Numbered from the stretch's first letter, positions 8,285-15,415 are shown. The stretch: 18,286 nucleotides of DNA from PHAA01 sp964584415 (GCA_964584415.1 CAZOZX010000039.1:1-18286), one strand, 5' to 3'. Numbers and translations: made by a program. Notes: a model not told the origin generated them from the sequence alone.

Positions 8285-8704
8285 TTATGAATGTTTGGCT
8301 ATCTCCGCTTTGACGAACTCAATGGCTTTGTCACCCTTGAGCAGCTTGGCTTCTATATCGGCCATGTTGGCTGGTTCCATAACCGCGATCCAGCCCTGAC
8401 CGTAAGGGTCATTGTTCAACGGCTGCGGTGCGGAGGCCAGGTCCTTATTGACATCGACTACGTTTCCGGTTACCGGCACCGCCACTTTACCGGCCCATTT
8501 GCCGGACTGCAGGGAAACCAGGTTCTTACCTTCTTCCAAGGCTTTGCCGGCTCTCGGCAAGCGTATAAAAGTTATTTCCCCGGCCAGCTGCTGCATGAAA
8601 TCGGTAACCCCTATCCTAATCTTGGTTCCTTCTACCTTTACCCAGGCATGATCGCTGGTATAGTAGAGCTCATCCGGCATTTCATATTTGTCTACCTTGG
8701 CCAT
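8285..8704 (-). CDS. GcvH-like lipoyl carrier protein, copy 1
   Basis: 139 residues from ATG 8704; a TTG at 8707 would add one. I prefer ATG because AAAGGGGAG lies at good spacing. The H-protein pattern is clear: YTSDHAWVKVEGTKIRIGVTDF, then SLQSGKWAGKVAVPVTG with presumed lipoyl lysine K69, then NDPYGQGWIAVMEP. It overlaps the end of lipA by 23 bases, so translation is probably coupled to lipA, which may make its cofactor. No glycine cleavage P or T gene is present. Like the second carrier it has SGKW around the lysine where standard GcvH has ESVKA, which suggests that the two form one subfamily. Likely role: cytoplasmic carrier of a dihydrolipoyl or acyl group for the oxidoreductases downstream. 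Authentic GcvH is less likely. Confidence 0.87.
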   Translation of the reverse strand: MAKVDKYEMPDELYYTSDHAWVKVEGTKIRIGVTDFMQQLAGEITFIRLPRAGKALEEGKNLVSLQSGKWAGKVAVPVTGNVVDVNKDLASAPQPLNNDPYGQGWIAVMEPANMADIEAKLLKGDKAIEFVKAEIAKHS

Positions 8705-9578
8705 CAATTATTCTCCCCTTTCCCATTTTCTTAACTCTAATACTGGCCAGAGATTGCGCGGCGTGGTAAGAGCTGCGCACCAGGGGACCAGCATTAACCT
8801 CCAGGAATCCCAGGCTGTATGCCTTCTGTTGGAGCATCACAAAGGTCTCGGGATGAATATAGGCAATCACCGGGTGATGTTCAGGAGAAGGGCTTAGGTA
8901 TTGGCCCAGGGTAAGGATATCGCAGTCAACCTGCCGCAAATCCTTCATAACCTGAATTATTTCCTCGATATTTTCTCCCAACCCCAGCATCATCCCGGAT
9001 TTGGCCAGTATGCCGGCCCGGCTGACCCGCTCCAGCAGCTGCAGGGAACGATCATAGCGGGCCTGGGGGCGTACGCTGGAATATAAACGGGGAACTGTTT
9101 CTACATTGTGGTTGATAATATCCGGTCCGGAGGCGATGACTTTGTTTAAGGCATCCTCCGATCCTTTGAAATCCGGGATAAGAACCTCGACGGATACATC
9201 GGGGACCACTGCCCGTATGGACCGGACGGTGGCGGCAAAGTGGCCCGCCCCGCCATCATCGAGATCGTCCCTGGTTACCGAGGTCACCACCACATGTCTT
9301 AATCCCAGTTGTAGTGCTGTCAAGGCTACCTCTTCCGGCTCGCCCGGATCAACCGCCTGCGGGCGTCCATGGGGTACCGCACAGAACCGGCAATTGCGAG
9401 TGCAAATGTTGCCCAGGATCATGAAAGTACAGGTTTTACTGGCAAAGCACTCGCCGATGTTGGGGCAGTCAGCCCCTTCGCACACGGTGTGCAAACGGCC
9501 CGTTTCCAATAGCTTTTTCATATTGTCCAGACTTTCTTCATTGGGTACCCTAACAGTTAACCAATCCGGCCGGTTCAT
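8682..9578 (-). CDS. lipA: Lipoyl synthase LipA
   Basis: 298 residues, the normal length. LipA uses S-adenosylmethionine radical chemistry to insert two sulfurs at C6 and C8 of protein-bound octanoate. The auxiliary cluster cysteines C33, C38 and C44 (CEGADCPNIGEC, CX4CX5C) and the radical SAM cysteines C59, C63 and C66 (CTRNCRFC) are all present. The family C-terminal RSSYHA (268-273) supplies the serine ligand of the auxiliary cluster. Other family blocks include TSVTRDDLDDGGAGHFA and HNVETVPRLY. It overlaps lipB by 29 bases upstream and the GcvH-like gene by 23 bases downstream; its own GGAGGGAG lies inside lipB. All key residues are intact, so it should be active, despite a second sulfur-insertion system further down the operon. 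Confidence 0.98.
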   Translation of the reverse strand: MNRPDWLTVRVPNEESLDNMKKLLETGRLHTVCEGADCPNIGECFASKTCTFMILGNICTRNCRFCAVPHGRPQAVDPGEPEEVALTALQLGLRHVVVTSVTRDDLDDGGAGHFAATVRSIRAVVPDVSVEVLIPDFKGSEDALNKVIASGPDIINHNVETVPRLYSSVRPQARYDRSLQLLERVSRAGILAKSGMMLGLGENIEEIIQVMKDLRQVDCDILTLGQYLSPSPEHHPVIAYIHPETFVMLQQKAYSLGFLEVNAGPLVRSSYHAAQSLASIRVKKMGKGRIIDGQGRQI

Positions 9579-10269
9579 CGTTGACTCCCTCCACTAACTG
9601 CCTGACTTGATCCAGGGTCACAGTCTGTAATTCAATTGCAAAGACTTGGCTGAACTGCCTGCGCATCTCTTGTTTAACCTCATCAACATCCACATCATGA
9701 CCCAGCAGCTGGGCCATCGAGGTTACGCCCAGGGCGGTAATTCCACAGGGAATGATAAAGGAAAAATGCATCATGTTGGGGCACACATTCAGTGATACAC
9801 CGTGCATGGTCACCCAGTGTTGGATGGCAATACCTTCAGCGGCTATCTTGGCGGTCCCGGCCCATACCCCGGGATGATCCGGGTGACGGCCGGCCTCTAT
9901 ACCAAATGTCCTCAAAGTCCTGATCAGGGTATCCTCCATCAGGTAGGCATACAGGTGAACATCGCGGCCAAAGCCTTTCAGGTCCAGGATCGGATAACAA
10001 ACGATTTGGCCCGGACCATGGTAGGTTATATCCCCGCCCCGGTCAGTTTCATACACCTTGATACCCTGGGCTTCCAGGAAGTCGGGACTGGCCAGGATAT
10101 GATTGAATCCCCCGTGCCGCCCGATGGTGAAGCAAGGCGGGTGTTCGATGAAAATTACGGTATCGCCTATGCTTCCTTGCCGCCGGGCATCGAAGAGCTT
10201 CTTCTGCAATTCGAAAGCTTGGTCATATTCCACGGTTCCCAGTTCCAAACAATATCCCTGCCGGTTCAC
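9550..10269 (-). CDS. lipB: Octanoyl-[ACP]:protein N-octanoyltransferase LipB
   Basis: 239 residues. LipB moves octanoate from acyl carrier protein to the target lysine of lipoyl domains, giving LipA its substrate. Visible family motifs: HPPCFTIGRHG (43-53), DRGGDITYHGPGQIV (76-90), GTAKIAAEGI with catalytic K141, VTMHGVSLNV (153-162), and FIIPCGI with catalytic C175. The start is GTG 10269 after GGAGGG. The C-terminus extends modestly past the core (about 200-239), as is common. It is followed by lipA with a 29-base overlap, the classic lipBA pairing. Having its own lipBA pair means the acetoin dehydrogenase E2 and carriers need not rely on scavenged lipoate. Confidence 0.97.
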   Translation of the reverse strand: MNRQGYCLELGTVEYDQAFELQKKLFDARRQGSIGDTVIFIEHPPCFTIGRHGGFNHILASPDFLEAQGIKVYETDRGGDITYHGPGQIVCYPILDLKGFGRDVHLYAYLMEDTLIRTLRTFGIEAGRHPDHPGVWAGTAKIAAEGIAIQHWVTMHGVSLNVCPNMMHFSFIIPCGITALGVTSMAQLLGHDVDVDEVKQEMRRQFSQVFAIELQTVTLDQVRQLVEGVNDEPAGLVNC

Positions 10270-10299
10270 CTGCTGATCCCTCCATTGTCAAGATCACTT

Positions 10300-10641
10300 C
10301 TATTCGAATTCATCCAGGGCTTTCTTTACGTAAGTAGACAAATAGGCCATAGCCGGAGATCCGCCAAATGCCACTGCCACCGCGCATGCTTCCAGGATTT
10401 CATCCCGGCTGGCCCCTTCATCCAGGGCTTGCCTGACATGCAAAGTCATGCAGAATTCGCAACGGGCATAAAGGGCTATTGCCAAGCCGATAAGTTCCTT
10501 GTATTTGCGTTCCAGTTCCCCCTCTACATAGGCAGCCTGGTCCATCTGCACGAAGGCTGCATTCAATTCGGGGGCTTCCTCTTTGACCTCAGCCATTCCG
10601 ACAAACATTTCATTTAGTAGTTCATTGGGATCCATTGACAT
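10300..10641 (-). CDS. Carboxymuconolactone decarboxylase/AhpD-like protein
   Basis: 113 residues, all helical in character, matching the small CMD/AhpD family. The hallmark is ARCEFCMTLHVRQAL with C61, C64 and H68, the CxxC...H redox site of AhpD-like proteins; EGASRDEILEACAVAVAFGG follows as in the family. The AhpD-type CxxC makes true carboxymuconolactone decarboxylase activity unlikely. Mycobacterial AhpD takes electrons from a lipoylated E2 to reduce a peroxiredoxin, so lying directly after acoC is suggestive. The ATG 10641 is preceded by TAAGGAGG, which includes the acoC stop codon, 10-13 bases away. A role as dithiol partner of lipoyl groups or as peroxide defence is inferred; no peroxiredoxin gene is next to it. 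Confidence 0.85.
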   Translation of the reverse strand: MSMDPNELLNEMFVGMAEVKEEAPELNAAFVQMDQAAYVEGELERKYKELIGLAIALYARCEFCMTLHVRQALDEGASRDEILEACAVAVAFGGSPAMAYLSTYVKKALDEFE

Positions 10642-10654
10642 TACGAATTCCTCC

Positions 10655-11818
10655 TTAAATGAAGATCTTGTAAGGATTTTCTATCAGTGCTATCAGGGTA
10701 GCCAGCCATTCAGCTGCTGGTGCCCCGTCGATAATACGGTGATCAACCGAGAGGGACAGCCCCATCATCGGCCTTACTACGATTTCTTTATTAACCACGA
10801 CCGGTTTGTCAATCGTCCGACCCACCCCTAAAATTGCCGACTCGGGGGGATTAATGATAGGGGTAAACCAGTCTACTGAGCCATAGCCGCCCAGGTTAGT
10901 AATAGTAAAGGTTGCGCCCGACATCTCGTCCGGCATTAATTTGTTGCGGCGGCCCCGTTTGGCCAGGTCGTTTATCTCCGCGTTAACCACAGCCAGGGTC
11001 TTCTCATTGGCTTTTCTGACAACGGGTACAATCAAGCCATCCGGAACGGCTACCGCCATACCGATATTGATGTCCTTTAGGGTTTTGACCTGGTCGCCGT
11101 CCAGGGTCATATTTACCACCGGGTTGATCTCAATGGCCTTGGCGACGGCCTTGGTGAGAATAGCGGTAACCGAGATCTTGTCTTTATCCTTAGCGCCTTG
11201 ATTGAGGGTGCTGCGCAGGGCCAGGATACCTGACATGTCGACACTGACGTGTTCGGTGATCTTGGCATTGCTGGTCCAGCTGGCCAGCATGTTCTCACCA
11301 ATGGCTCTCCTCATCCCTTCATAGGGGGTTACTTTGACAGTGGGACGGTCATCGGCTGGACCGACACCGGATTCGATCGCTTGTTCCACATCTTCCTTGG
11401 TAATACGCCCTTCCGGGCCGGTTCCTGCTATGCGGGTGTAGTCGATACCGGCTTCCTCCGCCAATTTACGGGCGGCTGGGGAAATTTTAACCTTTCCGCC
11501 TGGGGCTGCGCTGGCTGCCTGAGGTGCTGCCGCCGCTGCCGGAGTTGAAGCTGAAGCCAGGATCTCGGAAATGTCTTCGCCCGCCTCGCCTATAACGCCC
11601 ATCAAACCGCCGACCGGGAGTGTGGCTCCTTTGACCGCAATAATTTTAAGTAAAATTCCCTCTGCCGGGGACTCGACTTTATTGGTGATTTTATCGGTCA
11701 TGACCTCGACCAGCGCTTCTGATTTCTTGACCTTATCTCCTTCGTTTTTAAGCCATTTGCCCAATGTGCCGGTCTTCATAGCCAGACCCAGTTTGGGCAT
11801 TACAATAGCTGTTGCCAT
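10655..11818 (-). CDS. acoC: Acetoin dehydrogenase E2, dihydrolipoamide acetyltransferase
   Basis: 387 residues with the full E2 layout. One lipoyl domain (1-80) has lipoyl lysine K43 in VMTDKITNKVESPAEG. An Ala/Pro linker (about 88-107) leads to a peripheral-subunit-binding domain (110-148, KISPAARKLAEEAGID through GRITKEDVEQAI). The catalytic domain (about 160-387) ends with SVDHRIIDGA, catalytic H360 and D364. E2 accepts the acetyl group from E1 on its lipoyl arm and hands it to CoA. The subunit-binding domain normally holds E3 or E1, yet no E3 gene is in this window. Gene order acoA-acoB-acoX-acoC supports acetoin over pyruvate or branched-chain 2-oxo acids, but the sequence alone cannot settle the substrate. 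Start ATG 11818 has GGAGGAG upstream. Confidence 0.92.
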   Translation of the reverse strand: MATAIVMPKLGLAMKTGTLGKWLKNEGDKVKKSEALVEVMTDKITNKVESPAEGILLKIIAVKGATLPVGGLMGVIGEAGEDISEILASASTPAAAAAPQAASAAPGGKVKISPAARKLAEEAGIDYTRIAGTGPEGRITKEDVEQAIESGVGPADDRPTVKVTPYEGMRRAIGENMLASWTSNAKITEHVSVDMSGILALRSTLNQGAKDKDKISVTAILTKAVAKAIEINPVVNMTLDGDQVKTLKDINIGMAVAVPDGLIVPVVRKANEKTLAVVNAEINDLAKRGRRNKLMPDEMSGATFTITNLGGYGSVDWFTPIINPPESAILGVGRTIDKPVVVNKEIVVRPMMGLSLSVDHRIIDGAPAAEWLATLIALIENPYKIFI

Positions 11819-11832
11819 CTAGTTCTCCTCCT

Positions 11833-12849
11833 TTAACCAACCGAGATTTTTAAATCCTGCTCACAATGTGAATATCCTTTGGCTACGGCCTGATGTAAGG
11901 CCAGACGGGTGTCTACCACTCTGGGGCCATCAAAGGTCAGTTTAATGGAGACCTCTTCTCCCTCCGCTACCTCTACTTCCCGTTCCCCGTCCAGGGCCAT
12001 CACGAAAGGCCCGCCGACTATCTTAACTTCATCACCGATATTCAGCATCCTATAATCAATAACATCAACTGTCTTAATAAGCCCCGGGGCAATCGGCACC
12101 ATTATACTGGTGTTCCCGGCGCCGATATCTATCACCATGCCCTTGGGATCCAGGGCGCTTACGGGTTCCAGATTGCCGGCTATCGACGATATACCTATGC
12201 TATCCGGTTCACCTTGGGTAACCACCACCTGCCGGATGCGCTGCTCATCCCAGATCGCCCTTGAACCGATAAATATATCGGATAGTATCACGGCATCGAC
12301 CAGAGCTATGTCGATAGGCTGGCCATTTTTAAAAACAACCAGTTTCTTAGTAGGGTGAACCGCCGGGTATTCGGCTAATCCCCGTGCCACCACCCCGGCC
12401 GCCAGGCCGGCAATGGTGCCCTCTATCATCTTTGGAAACACATTATTGGTACCTGTAGATATGGGGACCAGCGGTACCTGCCCGCAATGCTTTGCTACCA
12501 TGCGATTGGTCCCGTCTCCGCCCAGAGTAATAATGCAATCCATGCCCGCTTTCTCCATCTCCAGGGCAGCATGGGCCGAGTCTATTTGCGTGGCGCTCAT
12601 TGCGATATTAGCCTCAATTATTTCAAACGGCAGCCGGTGACATTTAGATAATCCCTCTATGGCCCGGGGTACCAGCCCGTAATAATCCGGCATATACATC
12701 ACCCGTTCGACCCCTGCGGCTGACATGGCCAGCAGGCATCTTTGCACGATATTGATTTTTTCCTGATTATCAAAGCAGATGCCATAGGCCACCAGGCGGC
12801 GTATGTCCTTGCCAGAAGCCGGATTGGCGATGATTCCTACTGAAGCCAT
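11833..12849 (-). CDS. acoX: AcoX, ATP-NAD kinase-like acetoin catabolism protein
   Basis: 338 residues from ATG 12849. A longer frame opens at 12915, but the upstream part would be translated through a perfect hairpin, while ATG 12849 has GGAGGGAGG at 12857-12865 and the protein then begins MASVGIIANPASGKD, as the family does. The nucleotide-binding loops NPASGKD (9-15) and LGGDGTNR (109-116) mark the ATP-NAD kinase/diacylglycerol kinase-like fold. AcoX is found in many aco operons; its reaction is not firmly established, and it is not essential to acetoin cleavage in the systems studied. Its place between acoB and acoC is typical and is one of the best arguments that the substrate is acetoin. 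Confidence 0.92.
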   Translation of the reverse strand: MASVGIIANPASGKDIRRLVAYGICFDNQEKINIVQRCLLAMSAAGVERVMYMPDYYGLVPRAIEGLSKCHRLPFEIIEANIAMSATQIDSAHAALEMEKAGMDCIITLGGDGTNRMVAKHCGQVPLVPISTGTNNVFPKMIEGTIAGLAAGVVARGLAEYPAVHPTKKLVVFKNGQPIDIALVDAVILSDIFIGSRAIWDEQRIRQVVVTQGEPDSIGISSIAGNLEPVSALDPKGMVIDIGAGNTSIMVPIAPGLIKTVDVIDYRMLNIGDEVKIVGGPFVMALDGEREVEVAEGEEVSIKLTFDGPRVVDTRLALHQAVAKGYSHCEQDLKISVG

Positions 12850-12879
12850 GCTGCTGCCTCCCTCCGGGAATATAATCCT

Positions 12880-12910
12880 ATGGCGGGCGGATCGATCACC
12901 CGCCCGCCAT
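12880..12910. other. Perfect 11-bp GC-rich inverted repeat between acoB and acoX
   Basis: ATGGCGGGCGG (12880-12890) and its exact complement (12900-12910) are separated by 9 bases that contain the palindrome GATCGATC. It begins 8 bases after the acoB stop. On the transcript (minus strand) the downstream bases are AGGATTATATT, not a U-run, so it is not a standard intrinsic terminator. It could be an RNA stabiliser or processing site that sets acoAB above the later genes, or a partial terminator. Confidence 0.7.
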
Positions 12911-12918
12911 TTCAATAC

Positions 12919-13890
12919 TTAAAACATCGATTCAACCGCAGCGATGATTTTCTCTTCACTGGGGATAAATGCATTCTCGAGAATAGGTGCAAAAGGAATC
13001 GGGGTAAATGGCGCTGCCAGTCTCTTAATGGGGGCATCCAGGTAATCGAAGCCTTCCTCACCTACGATAGCAGCGATTTCTCCGCCGAAACCACTGGTTA
13101 TGACTTCTTCGTGAACAATCAATAACTTGCCGGTTTTGGATACTGACTTCAAAATTGCGTCCTTATCCAGCGGTACCAGGGTACGGGGATCGACGATCTC
13201 GACGCTGATACCCTTCTTGGCTAATTCTTCAGCCGCGGCTAAAGTTTTCTGCAGCATCCAGGACCAGGTTACGATGGTGATATCAGAACCTTCCCGTTTG
13301 ATATCGGCTTTGCCCAGGGGTACTACATATTCGCCTTCGGGAACTTCTCCGGGTACTCCCAGTAATTGTTTGTGCTCAATATACATGACCGGGTTGTCAT
13401 CACGGATAGCGGCTGCCATCAAGCCTTTGGCATCGGCAGGAGTTCCGGGCATTACCGTCTTAACCCCCGGGATGTGGGTAAACCAGGATTCAACACACTG
13501 GGAGTGCTGGGCAGCGGCACCCATTCCAGCTCCGCAAGGGGTACGTACTACCATCGGAACCTTGGCTTTGCCGCCAAACATATATCTCATTTTGGCCGCC
13601 TGGTTGAACAGCTCGTCCATGCAGCAGCCCATAAAATCTACAAACATGATTTCTACTATCGGTCTAAGGCCAGCCGATGCGGCTCCAACCCCATGGCCGA
13701 CAATCGCAGCTTCACTGATTGGGGTATTCATAACCCGTTTGGGTCCGAACTCATCATATAATCCCGCGGTCACCCCGAAGCAGCCGCCGAACTGAGCTAC
13801 GTCCTCACCGGCTAGATAAACGTTGGGGTCCCTTTGCATTTCTACCCGCATGCCATCCCTAACGGCCTCAGCATAAGTCATTTGTTTCAT
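12919..13890 (-). CDS. acoB: Acetoin dehydrogenase E1 beta subunit
   Basis: 323 residues, the usual length of TPP-dependent E1 beta subunits. Visible: NTPISEAAIVGHGVGAA with E60, which activates the thiamine ring, the region AAQHSQCVESWFTHIPGVKTVMPGTPADAKGL around H129, and the C-terminal transketolase domain VDPRTLVPLDKDAI followed by VHEEVITSGFGGEIAA. With AcoA it forms the E1 heterotetramer that cleaves acetoin to acetaldehyde and an acetyl group passed to the E2 lipoyl arm. It lies 21 bases after acoA; the ATG 13890 has AAGGGAGGG upstream. Pyruvate or 2-oxoisovalerate E1 beta are close relatives; acoX and acoR in the locus favour acetoin. Confidence 0.93.
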   Translation of the reverse strand: MKQMTYAEAVRDGMRVEMQRDPNVYLAGEDVAQFGGCFGVTAGLYDEFGPKRVMNTPISEAAIVGHGVGAASAGLRPIVEIMFVDFMGCCMDELFNQAAKMRYMFGGKAKVPMVVRTPCGAGMGAAAQHSQCVESWFTHIPGVKTVMPGTPADAKGLMAAAIRDDNPVMYIEHKQLLGVPGEVPEGEYVVPLGKADIKREGSDITIVTWSWMLQKTLAAAEELAKKGISVEIVDPRTLVPLDKDAILKSVSKTGKLLIVHEEVITSGFGGEIAAIVGEEGFDYLDAPIKRLAAPFTPIPFAPILENAFIPSEEKIIAAVESMF

Positions 13891-13911
13891 TACTATTCAC
13901 CCTCCCTTAAT

Positions 13912-14874
13912 CTAATCAGCGTAAACGTCGGTAAAGAGTTCCTTCGGATCCGGCACCGGGCTCTCTTCCGCAAACTTGATGGCACCAGCAACATCGGCTT
14001 CGATAGCAGCTTTAATGGCATCCAGCTCAGCCTGGGAAGCATATTTAAGCTTGATCAGGTTCTTTTCCAGTCTTGGAATCGGATCTTTGGTCAGCCAGTC
14101 TTCCTGGTCCGCGGGATCTTTATAGGCTCCGGGATCTCCCTCGAAGTGGCCCCGCCATCTCCAGGTCTTGCACTCGATCAAAGTAGGGCCATCACCCTGC
14201 CGGGCCCGGGCTACGGCCGCCTGGGTAGCTTCATAAACAGCTACTACATCATTTCCATCGACGGAAACCCCGGGGATTCCATAGCCGCTGGCACGATCGG
14301 AAATATCGGTTATATTCTGATGAGTTTCCTGGGAATTGGATATAGCCCAGCCGTTATTCTCACAAACGAAGACAATAGGTAGTTTCCATATTGAAGCCAT
14401 ATTCAAAGATTCATGGAAGGTGGCCCGGTCCGAAGCACCGTCACCAAAGAAGGCTACTGCTACCGCATCGGTTTCTTTATACTTGCAGGCAAATGCCGCC
14501 CCGGTTGCAATCGGCATACCGGCACCTACTATACCATTGGCGCCCAGGATGCCCAGGTCTACGTCGGCGATGTGCATTGACCCGCCCTTGCCCCGGCAGT
14601 AACCGGTAGAACGGCCAAATAACTCCGCCATCATCATATTGATATTTCCGCCTTTGGCAATCAAATGACCGTGTCCGCGGTGGGTACTGGCGATAAAATC
14701 CTTGTCAGTAAGATTGGCGCATACCCCGCAGGCTACCGCTTCTTCACCCAGGTATAGATGTACGAAGCCTGGTATCTGGCCCGCGGCAAACAACTCGACG
14801 GCTTTGGACTCGAAAGCCCGGATGGTAGACATTTTCTTGTACATGTCCAATAACTGCTCTTTGTTAAGGTCCAT
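13912..14874 (-). CDS. acoA: Acetoin dehydrogenase E1 alpha subunit
   Basis: 320 residues. The thiamine diphosphate motif is complete: FFGDGASDRATFHESLNMA (G144-D145-G146) through CENNGWAIS (N173-N174). THRGHGH (64-70) is the conserved substrate-side loop and GRSTGYCRGKGGSMH (87-101) is characteristic of the family. The subunit binds TPP-Mg and, with AcoB, attacks acetoin. The ATG 14874 follows AAGGAGGG. It is separated from the upstream Lin0512 gene by 85 bases, in which I see no second promoter with a good -24/-12 or -35/-10 pair, so it is probably read from the sigma-54 promoter at 15416-15431. Confidence 0.94.
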   Translation of the reverse strand: MDLNKEQLLDMYKKMSTIRAFESKAVELFAAGQIPGFVHLYLGEEAVACGVCANLTDKDFIASTHRGHGHLIAKGGNINMMMAELFGRSTGYCRGKGGSMHIADVDLGILGANGIVGAGMPIATGAAFACKYKETDAVAVAFFGDGASDRATFHESLNMASIWKLPIVFVCENNGWAISNSQETHQNITDISDRASGYGIPGVSVDGNDVVAVYEATQAAVARARQGDGPTLIECKTWRWRGHFEGDPGAYKDPADQEDWLTKDPIPRLEKNLIKLKYASQAELDAIKAAIEADVAGAIKFAEESPVPDPKELFTDVYAD

Positions 14875-14959
14875 TCAAATTCCCTCCTTAAAATTTTAGG
14901 TTATCCTCACTAAACTGCTATGGTTCCGTTGCGTTCCTATTTACCTGCAACCGGGCTGG

Positions 14960-15325
14960 CTACCTATCGATATCGATATAAACAGTCAGGGCCGCCAAGG
15001 CCACGACAATCGTATCACCCTCGCCAAGAGACGGTACGTCCAATCCGCGCACAGATAAGCCTCCTGCCACTGCCTCCAGCTCACGGGAGCCGAAGGGTAT
15101 CGCCTTCAGAACCTCCTCATGATCTAATCTCTCGGGATAAGGGCAGGCAATTTTGACCTGAACATGCATCTGGTTGGGATCAGTTATCCCTACGATGTCG
15201 AATAAACCGCACAAACAACTGTGAGAAACAGCATCTTTGATAGCCTTCTGAGCTGCCTTGGTAACATCTCCGCCGTGTAGATCGGCACCGGTCCCAATCT
15301 CGACAATGAAACGCTGCAAATTCAC
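14960..15325 (-). CDS. Lin0512 family protein
   Basis: 121 residues of unknown function. I recognise the Lin0512 family (TIGR02058) by IVEIGTGADLHGGDVTKAA, the AVSHSCLCGL segment, and PFGSRELEAVAGGLSVRGLDVPSLGEGDTIVVA. No signal peptide or membrane segment is present. H17 and the pair C37, C39 are candidate functional residues. The start is GTG 15325 with AAAGGAGGC 7 bases upstream. It is the first gene after the sigma-54 promoter, so it is co-induced with the acetoin genes. A chaperone, sensing or small-molecule isomerase role cannot be distinguished from sequence. Confidence 0.85.
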   Translation of the reverse strand: MNLQRFIVEIGTGADLHGGDVTKAAQKAIKDAVSHSCLCGLFDIVGITDPNQMHVQVKIACPYPERLDHEEVLKAIPFGSRELEAVAGGLSVRGLDVPSLGEGDTIVVALAALTVYIDIDR

Positions 15326-15371
15326 CTAATAGCCTCCTTTCGAATTGTTCAGTCTGCCAGGCATCGACAAT

Positions 15372-15392
15372 TTATCTATCAAAATTAGATAA
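15372..15392. other. AT-rich 7-bp inverted repeat in the operon leader
   Basis: TTATCTA (15372-15378) and TAGATAA (15386-15392) are exact complements around a 7-base loop. It lies between the predicted sigma-54 start point and the Lin0512 gene, so it would be in the untranslated leader. It could be a binding site or a weak hairpin; AT-rich repeats of this length can arise by chance. Confidence 0.35.
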
Positions 15393-15415
15393 TGGGTCTC
15401 TCTGCAACCTAATAG

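Noticed and set aside
3904..8704. Glycine cleavage system
   Set aside because: Only H-protein-like genes are present; no GcvP or GcvT is visible and the lysine context differs from standard GcvH.
8291..9597. Long plus-strand open frames opposite the GcvH-like gene and lipA (up to 163 codons)
   Set aside because: They carry no recognisable domain and lie antisense to genes with complete family motifs; they reflect base composition.
9802..10617. 271-codon plus-strand frame opposite lipB and the AhpD-like gene
   Set aside because: It spans two convincing minus-strand genes and has no ribosome binding site or recognisable motif.
12850..12915. N-terminal extension of AcoX by 22 residues to a start at 12915
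   Set aside because: It would be translated through the perfect hairpin, lacks a good ribosome binding site and family likeness, whereas ATG 12849 has GGAGGGAGG and begins with the family N-terminus.
14947..14965. Second sigma-54 promoter just upstream of acoA (minus strand, TTGCA box)
   Set aside because: The -12 element TTGCA is present but the hexamer at -24 reads AGCCAG and lacks the essential GG doublet.
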